Source of the DNA: Marinobacter sediminicola
GTDB taxonomy: Bacteria > Pseudomonadota > Gammaproteobacteria > Pseudomonadales > Oleiphilaceae
Assembly: GCF_031157525.1 (NCBI RefSeq)
Contig: NZ_JAVIXR010000001.1
Coordinates: forward strand, 434,001-498,000
Reading direction: 5' to 3'
DNA: 64,000 nt
In this document: positions 25,741 through 36,593 of the stretch, piece after piece
How the letters are laid out: each line of letters opens with the position of its first letter
Position numbering within the stretch: position 1 is the stretch's first letter
The notes under the pieces: model-generated
Database searches by the model: none
The model's input: only the letters and a program-made list of their open reading frames with translations
Told to the model about the DNA's origin: nothing
Program-made: the position numbers and the translations under genes

Positions 25741-26561
25741 CAGAACAACCTTTTTCTTTCTGTCAGGCCTTTTTCAATAAGGCGGTTGATTTGGGTTTTT
25801 ACCTTCTCAACTCGTTTGTCTATTTCGGCATCTGATAGGTCTCCGCCCTCAAAGTACATGGGCGGGCCGAAGTTCAGGTGAACCTTGGCCGGCAGTACGA
25901 TCGGCAGCGCAAGCGGAGCGTAGGGTACACCCAGGGTTTTGGCCAAGGGCTTGATGTTGGCAATGGCCGGTATGGTTTCTTCGCAGCCCACTACGCCAAC
26001 AGGCACGACCGCCGCATTGTATTTCATGGCCAGGTGCATGAACCCGGAGCCAAAGCGTTGGAGTTTGTAACGATCCCGGTAGAGCTTGCCAGAGCCGCGC
26101 ACACCTTCCGGAAACACTATGATGGCTTCGTTGTTGGCAAGCATTCTGGCGCAATTAACCGGGTCGCCCAGTACAGCGCCTACTTCATTCAACAGGTTGC
26201 CCAGCCACGGTACTGTCGGGAAGAAGCGTTCGATCATGGCGCGGGGGATGCGGGGGTTTTTCTTGCGGGAGGCCAGGGCATAACCAACAAGTATGCCGTC
26301 AATCGGGAGTTGCCCGCTGTGGTTGCCTATAATCAGAACAGGCCCCTCGGCAGGAATGTGATCTACGCCATGGGCTTCTGTGCGAAAGTACTTTTCGTAA
26401 ATCGGCTTAACCAGCGAGAACCCGAATTTGACGGCCTCGTTATTATAGCCCCAGGGGTCGTAACCCAGTGTGCCTATGGGTTTTCGGATGCGGTTTATTT
26501 GCTCGTCCAGTTCCGATGAGATCAGTAGGGATTTCACAAAGGACAACAAGCTCATGCGCAC
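25740..26561 (-). CDS. PlsC-like lysophospholipid acyltransferase family protein
   Basis: A 273-aa acyltransferase. The catalytic HX4D is in IGNHSGQLPIDGI (residues about 78-90), and the FPEGVRGSGK motif that binds glycerol-phosphate follows near residue 153. These place it in the PlsC/LPLAT superfamily (PF01553), acting at the inner membrane to acylate lysophospholipids or related acceptors. ATG 26561 has GGGAG 7 nt upstream. It lies 14 bp after the mutarotase gene and is coupled to the SDR gene. Confidence 0.87.
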   Translation of the reverse strand: MRMSLLSFVKSLLISSELDEQINRIRKPIGTLGYDPWGYNNEAVKFGFSLVKPIYEKYFRTEAHGVDHIPAEGPVLIIGNHSGQLPIDGILVGYALASRKKNPRIPRAMIERFFPTVPWLGNLLNEVGAVLGDPVNCARMLANNEAIIVFPEGVRGSGKLYRDRYKLQRFGSGFMHLAMKYNAAVVPVGVVGCEETIPAIANIKPLAKTLGVPYAPLALPIVLPAKVHLNFGPPMYFEGGDLSDAEIDKRVEKVKTQINRLIEKGLTERKRLF

Positions 26562-26575
26562 TCCCTTTATTGTTG

Positions 26576-27502
26576 TCAGTTTTTGCCACGCCCGATGAGA
26601 ACGCCAAGTGTGTGGCTCTGACCACTATTAAGCACTCTATAATCGCTTGCTGCATTGGCAGTTTCGACACACAGCATTGTCTGCCAGGCAGGGTCGGGGA
26701 AGTCGCTTAGCTTTATGGCTTTGTCCGGGCCGGGGTTCCATACCACAGTAGAGTCGCTACCAATGGCGGTAAGCTTGCGGCTTGCGTTGGGTGTCACTAC
26801 GGTTAGCGATTCACCACTTTCGTAAATCCGGTCGATTTCACCATCAAAATAGACGGGGCCGTCCTGAGTGCAGTATTCCCAGTTTTTCAGGGTGTCGATG
26901 TAGTGGGCACACCCTAAGCCCAGAACCCGTGAGCGTGTGATATCGCTTGTTGGTAAATAGGTGTGTAGTGCCTGACTGAAGGCGAGGGGCTCACTGCCGG
27001 GATTAGTAGTGGTAAGCGCTAGTTGGTAGCCCCGTACAGAAAAATTGAACGTGAGCAGCGCCAGGGCATGACCACGCCAAATGTCGTCAAAGTCCTGGTT
27101 TGCATCCAGCGACAGGGATATTTCTACTTCATGGGCGCTTTCGCTTACATCCTCCAGCTTCCACAAAGCAGTGCGGCCAAACCCGTGGGGTTCTTGGGTT
27201 TTTACCCGTTTTCGTACCTCCGGCGCATTGCGGGCGGGGTCGCCGAACCAGGGCCAGCAGATAGGTATGCCGCCGCGTATCGCTCGGCCGGGTTCGAATC
27301 GAGCGGTCGGGCTCATCCATAGCCAGTCCTGTTCTCCCTTTGGGGCAAATCGGGTGAGATGTGCGCCCTGCAGAAACAGAGTGGCTTCGAACAGTGGGTG
27401 GTGAACTTCCAGCGCTTCCAGTTGGCCGATTGTCTTCCAGCGGATAAAAGACCATTGGCCCGGGGAGAGGGATAAAGTCGGCTTATTACTGCTTTCGGAC
27501 AT
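26576..27502 (-). CDS. D-hexose-6-phosphate mutarotase (YeaD-like)
   Basis: A galactose-mutarotase-fold protein related to YeaD, which interconverts alpha and beta anomers of glucose-6-phosphate and similar sugars. Features: FLQGAHLTRFAPKGEQDWLWMSPTARFEPGRAIRGGIPICWPWFGD near residues 40-85, a central ALHTYLPTSD with the catalytic-type His, and VVWNPGPDKAIKLSDFPDPAWQTMLCVETAN near the end. I start at ATG 27502 (MSESSNK); two further in-frame ATGs lie upstream at 27553 and 27529, and none has a strong ribosome-binding site. First gene of the three-gene minus operon; its promoter must lie in the roughly 100 bp shared with the divergent oxygenase gene. Confidence 0.85.
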   Translation of the reverse strand: MSESSNKPTLSLSPGQWSFIRWKTIGQLEALEVHHPLFEATLFLQGAHLTRFAPKGEQDWLWMSPTARFEPGRAIRGGIPICWPWFGDPARNAPEVRKRVKTQEPHGFGRTALWKLEDVSESAHEVEISLSLDANQDFDDIWRGHALALLTFNFSVRGYQLALTTTNPGSEPLAFSQALHTYLPTSDITRSRVLGLGCAHYIDTLKNWEYCTQDGPVYFDGEIDRIYESGESLTVVTPNASRKLTAIGSDSTVVWNPGPDKAIKLSDFPDPAWQTMLCVETANAASDYRVLNSGQSHTLGVLIGRGKN

Positions 27503-27606
27503 AAGGCTCTGTTCCGTGCTTAAGTGCATCTGCGTACTGAAAGAGTAAATCAAAACCGTGTTGTGGGCGACTCCTGCCCATACAATAGCTTTCGGCTTAA
27601 TAGGAA

Positions 27607-28254
27607 ATGTCGTTGGACAAAATACAGTGGTTTGATGAGCTTGCCTGGGGCCTCAGCGAGCGGGGTTGGATAAGCTTTGATGCTGTGCCCTGGTTCGGGG
27701 TGGATCTTTTGCGTTCGCTTCAGGATGAGATCATGCTTCTTGATCAAAATGATGCGCTTAAACGAGCAGGCGTAGGGCGGGGTATTGCGCCAATTCGGGA
27801 TCGCTCCATACGCCGCGACAAGATTGCCTGGTTGCAAGGTGTGTCTGAGCCGCAGATGGCGCTGTTCGGGCTTCTCGAGAGCCTGCGTATGGAGCTGAAC
27901 CAGCGGTTGTTTTTGGGTTTGAGGCGCTTTGAGGCCCACTATGCCACTTATCATCCCGGCGATTTCTATAAGGCCCATGTGGATAGCTTTCAGGGGCGGG
28001 CGTCTCGCATTGTAAGCTTGGTGCTTTACTTGAATGACGACTGGAAACCATTGGATGGCGGCGAGCTTCAGGTGTTTAATCGGGAAAACCCGAACGAGGT
28101 GTGCGGGCTGGTATTGCCAGAAATGGGAAGAGTGGCGCTGTTCATGAGTGAGGAGATCCGTCATGAGGTTCTTGAAGCTCACCGCACCCGATACAGTCTT
28201 GCGTGCTGGTTCCGCCAGGATGTTATTCCGCTGCCGTTGTCGGCGCTTCTCTAA
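27607..28254 (+). CDS. 2-oxoglutarate/Fe(II)-dependent oxygenase
   Basis: A 215-aa prolyl-4-hydroxylase-type dioxygenase. The iron triad H124-x-D126 (KAHVDSF) and H186 (EIRHEVL), plus the 2-oxoglutarate-binding Arg shortly after (HRTRYSL), are all present, with the typical VLYLNDDWKPLDGGEL strand-turn. Related bacterial proteins hydroxylate proline or arginine residues; the target here is unknown. A short ribosome-binding site AGGAA is directly upstream of ATG 27607. Stands alone on the + strand before the SRP RNA gene. Confidence 0.87.
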   Translation: MSLDKIQWFDELAWGLSERGWISFDAVPWFGVDLLRSLQDEIMLLDQNDALKRAGVGRGIAPIRDRSIRRDKIAWLQGVSEPQMALFGLLESLRMELNQRLFLGLRRFEAHYATYHPGDFYKAHVDSFQGRASRIVSLVLYLNDDWKPLDGGELQVFNRENPNEVCGLVLPEMGRVALFMSEEIRHEVLEAHRTRYSLACWFRQDVIPLPLSALL

Positions 28255-28304
28255 TGTCTATGGGCATTATCTGGTACCAATTTGATGGTGTTGGGGATTT
28301 GCCG

Positions 28305-28333
28305 TTGTAGTCCGCAAACCCTTTTGTTAAGAT
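28305..28333 (+). promoter_or_regulatory. Candidate sigma-70 promoter for the SRP RNA
   Basis: TTGTAG (28305-28310) and TAAGAT (28328-28333) are 17 nt apart. The predicted start is about 30 nt before the mature RNA, which would leave a short leader removable by RNase P, as in other ffs genes. Confidence 0.4.
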
Positions 28334-28373
28334 TCGCGCCGCTTTCAGGGAGTTTGTCTTGAAACGCCGATAT

Positions 28374-28486
28374 GGTGGCTCCATTGGTGCCTCCGCAACA
28401 TGAAACCGCGAACCCGGTCAGGCCCGGAAGGGAGCAGCCGCAGCGGTGGAATTGTGTGCCGGAGTGTCGCTGGTGGGGCCACCCCC
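28374..28486 (+). ncRNA. ffs: 4.5S signal recognition particle RNA (small SRP RNA)
   Basis: The about 113-nt element begins GGTGGCTCC and ends GGGGCCACCCCC, so the ends pair into the long SRP hairpin. The conserved apical domain is intact: GGTCAGGCCCGGAAGGGAGC, containing the GGAA tetraloop, with the symmetric and asymmetric loop bases that bind Ffh. It binds Ffh to form the particle that targets membrane proteins co-translationally. Location directly upstream of dnaX is common in related gammaproteobacteria. Ends are set by pairing and may be off by 1-3 nt. Confidence 0.93.
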
Positions 28487-28609
28487 AGTTTTGCCTTCAG
28501 CTTTTCTGTAGAAATCCCCATCAAGCTTTCATTCCCGCACCCTTATAACTTCTTATAAATCCGTGTCCATGCTAAAGTTGCAGGCGTTTTTCTCAGCATT
28601 TGGCGGATC

Positions 28610-30559
<1,950 letters not shown>

Positions 30560-30562
30560 GAC

Positions 30563-30886
30563 ATGATGAAAGATATGGGCGGCCTGATGAAAAAGGCCCA
30601 GCAGATGCAAGAACAAATGCAGAAGGCTCAGGAAGAGGCTGCGAAAGCTGAAATTACCGGTGAATCCGGCGCGGGCCTGGTAAAAGTGACCATGAACGGC
30701 CGTCACGATGTCCGTAAGGTGGAGATAGACCCCTCCCTGATGTCAGAAGAGAAGGATATTCTGGAAGACTTGCTGGCGGCGGCGGTTAACGATGCAGTGC
30801 GCAGAGTTGAGGCCAACCAGAAGGATGCGATGTCGGGCATGATGTCTGGAATGGGTATGCCCCCCGGCTTCAAGATGCCATTTTAA
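30563..30886 (+). CDS. YbaB/EbfC family nucleoid-associated protein
   Basis: A 107-aa protein: [46 protein letters not shown] at the start, and a Met-rich C-terminus ([18 protein letters not shown]). These are hallmarks of YbaB/EbfC, a small dimeric DNA-binding protein of the nucleoid. AGGAG lies 8 nt before ATG. It sits between dnaX and recR in the conserved dnaX-ybaB-recR operon. Confidence 0.95.
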   Translation: MMKDMGGLMKKAQQMQEQMQKAQEEAAKAEITGESGAGLVKVTMNGRHDVRKVEIDPSLMSEEKDILEDLLAAAVNDAVRRVEANQKDAMSGMMSGMGMPPGFKMPF

Positions 30887-30921
30887 AGACTCTATTCAGC
30901 TCTGCAGTTTGAGGAAGTTTC

Positions 30922-31524
30922 ATGGCGTTCAGCCCACTGGTTGATGAACTTGTCGAATCTCTTCGGTGTTTGCCTGGCGTTGGTCAGAAAACTGCCCAGC
31001 GCATGGCGTTCCACTTGCTTGAGCGCGCCCGCTCCGGTGGTACGCGGTTGTCCGATGCGTTGAGCAACGCCATGGAGCGGGTTCGCCGCTGCGAAAGCTG
31101 CCAAAACTTCTCCGATACCGAAGTGTGTGGTATTTGTGAAAATCCGGCGCGTATCAACGGCACTCTCTGCGTAGTGGAAAGCCCCTCGGATCTATTGGCC
31201 ATCGAGCAAGCGGGAGATTACAAGGGCAGTTATTTTGTTCTTATGGGGCACTTGTCTCCAATAGACGGTGTCGGCCCGGATGAGATTGGCATTGAACGGC
31301 TTTTGCGCCGGGTTCGCTCAGAAGGCGTAACAGAGCTCATTCTGGCCACCAACCCTACGGTGGAAGGCGAAGCTACTGCACACTACATTTCTGATCGACT
31401 CGATGGATCCAACATATTGATCACGCGCCTTGCCCATGGCATACCGGTAGGCGGTGAGCTTGGTTACGTTGACGGATTTACTCTCACACATGCGTTTCGC
31501 GGCAGAAAACCTCTGCTGGACTGA
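30922..31524 (+). CDS. recR: Recombination protein RecR
   Basis: A 200-aa protein of the RecFOR pathway that helps load RecA at gaps. A helix-hairpin-helix region ([17 protein letters not shown]), a four-cysteine zinc finger ([16 protein letters not shown]), and a Toprim domain ([15 protein letters not shown], then [15 protein letters not shown]) are in order. The C-terminal [19 protein letters not shown] segment (here [15 protein letters not shown]) is conserved. GAGGAA lies 6 nt before ATG. Third gene of the dnaX operon. Confidence 0.96.
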   Translation: MAFSPLVDELVESLRCLPGVGQKTAQRMAFHLLERARSGGTRLSDALSNAMERVRRCESCQNFSDTEVCGICENPARINGTLCVVESPSDLLAIEQAGDYKGSYFVLMGHLSPIDGVGPDEIGIERLLRRVRSEGVTELILATNPTVEGEATAHYISDRLDGSNILITRLAHGIPVGGELGYVDGFTLTHAFRGRKPLLD

Positions 31525-31567
31525 CTCCGCACTGGCGCCTGTACGGCGTTTTTGACTGGCCTTTTCT

Positions 31568-32716
31568 ATGACTCTTCCTGCAACCGCTATTGACGTTCCT
31601 CCAGCTCCTGAAGTCATCACATGGATTTCACAACCGGAGGCATTAAACGAATGGCTGGACAGTGCTCCCGGTGTACCGCTTGTTCTTGATACGGAATTTG
31701 AGCGGATAAACACCTTTTACCCCATACCAGGGTTGGTTCAGCTTGGGCTTGGCGATAGCTTTTGCCTGGTAGATCCGGGCGTGGCAGAGAAGTCTACCCG
31801 TTTCCGGGAGGTTCTGGCGGATCCTTCGGTAACCAAGTTGCTTTATGCCATGAGTGAAGATCTTGAGCTCTTTCGTGACTGGCTAGGCATCAACCCAAAG
31901 GGAGTCGTGGACCTACAGATAGGCGCTGCAATGGCTGGCGCTGGCTTTTCACTGGGTTACGCGCGGCTTGTTGAAACGCTGTTTGGTGAGGCGCTGGATA
32001 AATCCGTTACCCGGTCCGATTGGATTTCTCGTCCCTTGAGCGAAGCACAGCAACGTTATGCCATTGAAGACATACGTTTTCTGGCGCCCATGCACGAATG
32101 GGTAGTCGGCCACCTTAGGGAAAGGGATCTTGAGGCAGCGCTGGTGGAAGAATCAGCCCGCTTCGCGGATGAGCTAGCGGGGCAGGACAATCCGCATCAT
32201 CACTACCTGCGATTGCGCGGCGGTTGGGCCTTAACGGCCGAACAACAGCTTGTGCTAAAGGAGTTGGTTGTCTGGCGAGAACTGGAGAGCAGAGAGCGTG
32301 ATCGTCCACGGGGCAGGGTGCTGGCAGACCCATTGCTTATTGCTATTGCAGAGCGAATGCCCACAAACCTCAGCGAGCTTTCTGATATCCAGGGCGTGCC
32401 CGGGGGTGTTGTTCGGCGCTATGGCGAGGCTTTGCTCAAGCTTGTTGAAAATGGGCGAGATGCCGATACTTCCGGGCTCGAACGTATCGCGCCACCGCTA
32501 ACCAGAGATCAGCAGGATTACTTTAAAGGTCTTAAGCGGTTTTTCAGAAAGGCAGCGGAAGCTGCTGATATTCCCATTGAATTGCTTGCACCGAGGAAGC
32601 GGCTTGAGAAGGTTGTTCAGGAAGGAAGCCTGACTGGAAGCCCATTTTTTACTGGCTGGCGCTCGAAAATTCTAGCGTTGGAAATGAACGACATTGAGGA
32701 TTACCTGCAATCATGA
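31568..32716 (+). CDS. rnd: Ribonuclease D
   Basis: A 382-aa 3'-5' exoribonuclease for tRNA 3' maturation. The DEDDy residues are seen in LVLDTEFER (exo I), YAMSEDLELF (exo II) and QRYAIEDIRFL (exo III with Tyr and Asp). An HRDC domain follows around residues 215-290 (LVLKELVVWRELESRERDRPRGRVLADPLLIAIA). Length fits the family. Its stop overlaps the start of the YcgL gene (ATGA), and rnd-YcgL-YcgN is a conserved set in relatives. No strong ribosome-binding site is seen upstream of ATG 31568. Confidence 0.93.
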   Translation: MTLPATAIDVPPAPEVITWISQPEALNEWLDSAPGVPLVLDTEFERINTFYPIPGLVQLGLGDSFCLVDPGVAEKSTRFREVLADPSVTKLLYAMSEDLELFRDWLGINPKGVVDLQIGAAMAGAGFSLGYARLVETLFGEALDKSVTRSDWISRPLSEAQQRYAIEDIRFLAPMHEWVVGHLRERDLEAALVEESARFADELAGQDNPHHHYLRLRGGWALTAEQQLVLKELVVWRELESRERDRPRGRVLADPLLIAIAERMPTNLSELSDIQGVPGGVVRRYGEALLKLVENGRDADTSGLERIAPPLTRDQQDYFKGLKRFFRKAAEAADIPIELLAPRKRLEKVVQEGSLTGSPFFTGWRSKILALEMNDIEDYLQS

Positions 32717-33006
32717 AAGATCGGGAATTTGTGTCTGTTTTCCGAAGCAGCAAAAAAAGCGACACCTATATTTTTGTTCGTCGGGGGCAGAAGTGGGAAG
32801 AATTGCCTGAAAGCCTGAGATCCGTTTTTGGCACCCCTGTGCACTCAATGGATCTGGTCATGACGCCGGAGCGCAAGCTGGCAAGAACCAGTGGTGAGCA
32901 GGTACTTAAGGCGATTGAAGAAAAAGACTTCTTTTTGCAAATGCCTGAAGAGCAGGATTCGTACGTTGTGGACTTTCGCACGAAGCCGGGAATGAATCAT
33001 TCATGA
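32713..33006 (+). CDS. YcgL domain-containing protein
   Basis: A 97-aa protein with the YcgL fold features: a [11 protein letters not shown] strand near residue 15, [24 protein letters not shown] in the middle, and a DFFLQMPEE end. The molecular function of this family is not known. It overlaps both rnd (4 bp) and the YcgN gene (4 bp), so it is translationally coupled to both. Confidence 0.9.
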   Translation: MKDREFVSVFRSSKKSDTYIFVRRGQKWEELPESLRSVFGTPVHSMDLVMTPERKLARTSGEQVLKAIEEKDFFLQMPEEQDSYVVDFRTKPGMNHS

Positions 33007-33449
33007 TCGCCCAAATCCCGTTCTGGCAGCGTAAACGCCTGAACGAGATGACACAGCAGGAATGGGAGTCGCTGTGCGATGGCTGCGGTAAGTGCTGCCT
33101 GAATAAGCTGGAAGATGAGGATACGGGTGAGGTTTACCACACAGATCTGGTTTGCCGATTTATGGATGAAGACACATGCCAGTGTACGGTTTACACCGAC
33201 CGGCTTGAAAAAGTACCAGGCTGTACGGTGCTGACACCGGATAGGGTGAGCGATTACCATTGGCTTCCCCATACCTGTGCTTATCGCACTCTGGCAGAGG
33301 GAAGGCCGTTAGCCGATTGGCACCCGCTTCGTAGCGGGAGCCCGGATACGGTACACGAAGCCGGTGTTTCCATACGTCACAAGGTAATCCGAGAGGATAA
33401 AGTGGCAGAAGAAAACTGGGAAGAACATATTATTCACTGGGTTCTGTAA
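33003..33449 (+). CDS. YcgN family cysteine-cluster protein (UPF0260)
   Basis: A 148-aa protein with a conserved cysteine cluster: [18 protein letters not shown] at 26-43, [15 protein letters not shown], then PGCTVLTP and [11 protein letters not shown]. This is the YcgN/UPF0260 branch of the YkgJ family, whose cysteines probably bind Zn or Fe-S. The function is unknown. It overlaps both neighbours by a few bases. Confidence 0.93.
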   Translation: MIAQIPFWQRKRLNEMTQQEWESLCDGCGKCCLNKLEDEDTGEVYHTDLVCRFMDEDTCQCTVYTDRLEKVPGCTVLTPDRVSDYHWLPHTCAYRTLAEGRPLADWHPLRSGSPDTVHEAGVSIRHKVIREDKVAEENWEEHIIHWVL

Positions 33450-33793
33450 TGATCGATACTGACGCACAAACTGCTTACGCCGTCTTTTGGGGCGCTTATG
33501 CCATAGCCTTTGTCGTGTTTTTTTACATGATGAAAAAGCTGTTCCGTTTTTTACCTTTGTACGGTTTGCGCACACTGCTGCTCGCTGCGTTGGTGGCTGT
33601 GTTGCTGACACCTGTAGAGTCTCCCGAGTTGGCGGGTTGGTGGATACCCGCATGGTTGTTCGGAGGGTATGAGATGATTCTCGGTGATGCAGATAACGCA
33701 GGCCGCGCGTGGCTCAACCTGGGCATTGGGGGGCTTGTGATGCTGCTTGTCTGGATTCTGGATTTGGTTCGCTATCGACTATCCAGACGCTGA
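33449..33793 (+). CDS. Small membrane protein of unknown function
   Basis: A 114-aa protein with about three transmembrane helices (near residues 9-25, 37-60 and 88-108) and no recognised domain. The stop of the YcgN gene and this ATG overlap by one base (TAATG), so it is expressed with the rnd operon. The product is probably an inner membrane protein; no function can be assigned. Confidence 0.75.
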   Translation: MIDTDAQTAYAVFWGAYAIAFVVFFYMMKKLFRFLPLYGLRTLLLAALVAVLLTPVESPELAGWWIPAWLFGGYEMILGDADNAGRAWLNLGIGGLVMLLVWILDLVRYRLSRR

Positions 33794-33823
33794 AAAACCC
33801 CATTCAATCTCCCGAGAAAAACA

Positions 33824-35710
33824 ATGCCAAGATTTTTCACGCTGATTTTTTTCACTGTTTTATGGCTGCCCGCAGCTTTGTGGGCACAAGAGGCCGTAAA
33901 ACTGACGCTGCCAGAGCGCCCGGATGTCCGGATTATTGTAGACATCTCAGGCTCCATGAAAGAAACCGACCCCAATAATCTGCGTCAACCTGCCGTACGG
34001 TTGTTGGCCCGGGTTATCCCCGAAGGCAGTACCGCCGGTGTGTGGACCTTTGGCCAATACGTCAACATGCTGGTTTCCCATGGGCAGGTAGACGACGCCT
34101 GGCGCCAACTGGCGGTTGATCATTCGCGGCAAATAAACTCCGTGGCATTGCGTACTAATCTTGGCAAAGCCATTGAAGTTGCCAGCGACGGTTATGTAAC
34201 CGGTGGGACTCTCGACAACACCCACTTCATCTTGCTCACAGACGGCAAAGTGGACATCTCGGACAGTGCCAAAGTAAATCAGGCTGAGGAGAAACGCATT
34301 CTTGGCAATCTGCTGGATGGCCTTGTGGCTAAAGGTGCGACCTTTCACCCGGTTGGCCTGTCAGACCAGGCAGATGCCGCTTTTTTGAAAACCCTTGCGG
34401 AGAAATCAAACGGCAGCTTCCGTATTGCGGATTCCGCAGAATCTCTCAATTTGGCGTTTCTTGATGCCCTGAATACCGCTGCCCCCCAGGAACAGATACC
34501 GATTGAAGGCAACGCTTTCATTGTTGATGCGGGAGTAAAAGAGTTCACCGCGTTAATTTTTCGCGGTGCAACGGAAGCGAACTCAGAGCAGGGTGAAAAC
34601 ACACCTGCTGTGTTTGAACTGATCAAGCCTGATGGTGAGACGCTTCTCTATACCGCACAGCCCGACAACGTGCGTTGGGCCCGGGAAGCGGCTTACGAAC
34701 TGGTGACCATTACCGAACCTGCCGCTGGCGAGTGGCGCGTAACCGGCGAGTTGGGTGAGGGTAGCCGTGTTACGGTGGTCAGTGACCTGAGGATGGTGGT
34801 TAGCCCCATACCGGCAACGTTCACCGTTAGAACGCCTGTGGATATCGGGGTGGCATTTTTTGAGAAAGCGGAAAAGGTAACCAATCCTGAATTTCTCGAC
34901 GTATTGAGTGTGACACTCAGCCTGACATCTGAAGACGGCCGCAGCGGCAGAAAATCGCTTTCCGGCGATGAGCCGCCTGCGGATGGCGAATACACGGATA
35001 CCATCAGCAAGCTGCCGGCCGAAGGCTTGTACCGGATAGACATTGTTGCAGATGGTAAAACCTTCGCCCGAAAATTTACTGCCACAACCGAATTTATAGT
35101 GCCTACAGGAATGGTTGAATCCACCATTGGGGCCCCGATAGATATAAGCATGGCTGAAGAGGCCGAAAGCGCACCACCCGCCCCAGCGGCAGAAGAACAG
35201 ATCGCCGACCCCGAGCCAGCTCTGGAGCCTGAGGTTGATGTTGAGCCGTCAGTCCAAATAGAGCCAGAACCTTTGGCTGAAGTTGAGTCGGAAGACGAGC
35301 CAAGTAAACTGCCAGTGCCGTTATGGATGATCGGCGCAGGCGCCGGAGCCTTGGTGGTTCTAGCATTGTTGATTTTTCTGCTGATGCGCAAACGCCGCAG
35401 TGGATCCTCAGCCGATGTCACAACCGATGAAGAGGCTGAAGGCCTGAATGAATTGCAGCAGGAAATGGCAAATATCGAAGCGGAAACTCCGATAATAATG
35501 CCGGAGCCAGAGCCAGAAGAAGATATACCCGTTGCGGTAACTTTGGTTGAGCCTGAAGAGGTGATTCCCGAGTTGACGGAGCCAGCGGAAGACGACGATG
35601 ACGAAGAGTTCGGTCTGGATGACTTTGACCTGTCTGAATTCGACGATCTACCCGACTACGATTTACCTGATGATCCGGATGAACAACCGGATGATGAACA
35701 GAAAAAGTAA
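33824..35710 (+). CDS. Membrane-anchored vWA-domain protein
   Basis: A 628-aa protein. A signal peptide (MPRFFTLIFFTVLWLPAALWAQ) precedes a von Willebrand A domain, residues about 28-225, with the metal-site motif DISGSM (DxSxS) and a later TDGKVD. A beta-rich middle part follows, then an acidic Pro-rich linker, one transmembrane helix at about 498-520 (GAGAGALVVLALLIFLLM) and a very acidic cytoplasmic tail rich in Asp/Glu. The vWA head should be periplasmic. It is followed 18 bp later by a MoxR ATPase, and MoxR-vWA pairs typically act as chaperones for metal insertion or complex assembly. Confidence 0.83.
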   Translation: MPRFFTLIFFTVLWLPAALWAQEAVKLTLPERPDVRIIVDISGSMKETDPNNLRQPAVRLLARVIPEGSTAGVWTFGQYVNMLVSHGQVDDAWRQLAVDHSRQINSVALRTNLGKAIEVASDGYVTGGTLDNTHFILLTDGKVDISDSAKVNQAEEKRILGNLLDGLVAKGATFHPVGLSDQADAAFLKTLAEKSNGSFRIADSAESLNLAFLDALNTAAPQEQIPIEGNAFIVDAGVKEFTALIFRGATEANSEQGENTPAVFELIKPDGETLLYTAQPDNVRWAREAAYELVTITEPAAGEWRVTGELGEGSRVTVVSDLRMVVSPIPATFTVRTPVDIGVAFFEKAEKVTNPEFLDVLSVTLSLTSEDGRSGRKSLSGDEPPADGEYTDTISKLPAEGLYRIDIVADGKTFARKFTATTEFIVPTGMVESTIGAPIDISMAEEAESAPPAPAAEEQIADPEPALEPEVDVEPSVQIEPEPLAEVESEDEPSKLPVPLWMIGAGAGALVVLALLIFLLMRKRRSGSSADVTTDEEAEGLNELQQEMANIEAETPIIMPEPEPEEDIPVAVTLVEPEEVIPELTEPAEDDDDEEFGLDDFDLSEFDDLPDYDLPDDPDEQPDDEQKK

Positions 35711-35728
35711 CCAACAGGAATTCTACCC

Positions 35729-36571
35729 ATGAAGTTTACCGGTACCGAAAATTATGTAGCCACCGATGACCTGCAAATGGCCGTGAATGCCGCCATTACG
35801 CTGCAACGCCCACTGCTGATCAAAGGCGAGCCCGGCACCGGCAAAACCCTGCTGGCGGAAGAAATGGCCAGCTCGCTGGGTATGAAGTTGATTCCCTGGC
35901 ACATCAAATCTACCACCAAGGCCCAGCAGGGTCTTTATGAGTACGATGCGGTGTCCCGTTTGCGGGATTCTCAGTTGGGTGATGAGAAGGTTAAAGACAT
36001 CAGCAACTACATCGTGAAGGGTAAGCTTTGGGAGGCTTTCGAGGCTGACGAGCAGGTTGTTCTGCTGATTGATGAGATCGACAAAGCAGATATCGAGTTC
36101 CCTAACGATCTGTTGCTTGAACTGGACCGCATGGAATTCTACGTTTACGAGACCCAGCAGTTCGTAAAGGCGAAAAAGCGCCCGATCATCGTAATCACCA
36201 GTAACAACGAAAAAGAACTGCCAGATGCTTTCCTGCGCCGTTGCTTCTTCCACTACATCAGCTTCCCGGATCACGACACCATGAAGAGCATCGTGGATGT
36301 ACACTTCCCGGGTATTCAGCAGCAGGTAGTGAAGGATGCACTGGAGGTCTTCTTTGATGTGCGTAAAGTGCCGGGCCTGAAGAAAAAGCCCTCAACTTCT
36401 GAGTTGATTGACTGGCTGAAGCTGCTGATGGCCGACGAGCTGACCGCAAAAATGCTTCAGGACAAGGACAGCAGCTCGGCGCTGCCACCTCTGTACGGTG
36501 CGCTGGTGAAAAACGAGCAAGACGTACACCTGCTGCAAAAACTGGCGTTCATGGCCCGCCGTCGCGGCTGA
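35729..36571 (+). CDS. MoxR-family AAA+ ATPase
   Basis: A 280-aa AAA+ protein with Walker A GEPGTGKT (33-40), Walker B LLIDEIDKAD near 110-119, sensor-1 ITSNNEKELPDAFLRRCFFHY and a C-terminal helical lid. The MoxR branch is suggested by the size and by the flanking vWA genes. It should work in the cytoplasm with the CoxE-like vWA protein encoded next. AGGAA lies 10 nt before ATG. Its target is unknown. Confidence 0.92.
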   Translation: MKFTGTENYVATDDLQMAVNAAITLQRPLLIKGEPGTGKTLLAEEMASSLGMKLIPWHIKSTTKAQQGLYEYDAVSRLRDSQLGDEKVKDISNYIVKGKLWEAFEADEQVVLLIDEIDKADIEFPNDLLLELDRMEFYVYETQQFVKAKKRPIIVITSNNEKELPDAFLRRCFFHYISFPDHDTMKSIVDVHFPGIQQQVVKDALEVFFDVRKVPGLKKKPSTSELIDWLKLLMADELTAKMLQDKDSSSALPPLYGALVKNEQDVHLLQKLAFMARRRG

Positions 36572-36593
36572 AATTCGGCAAGAGTGCGGTTTT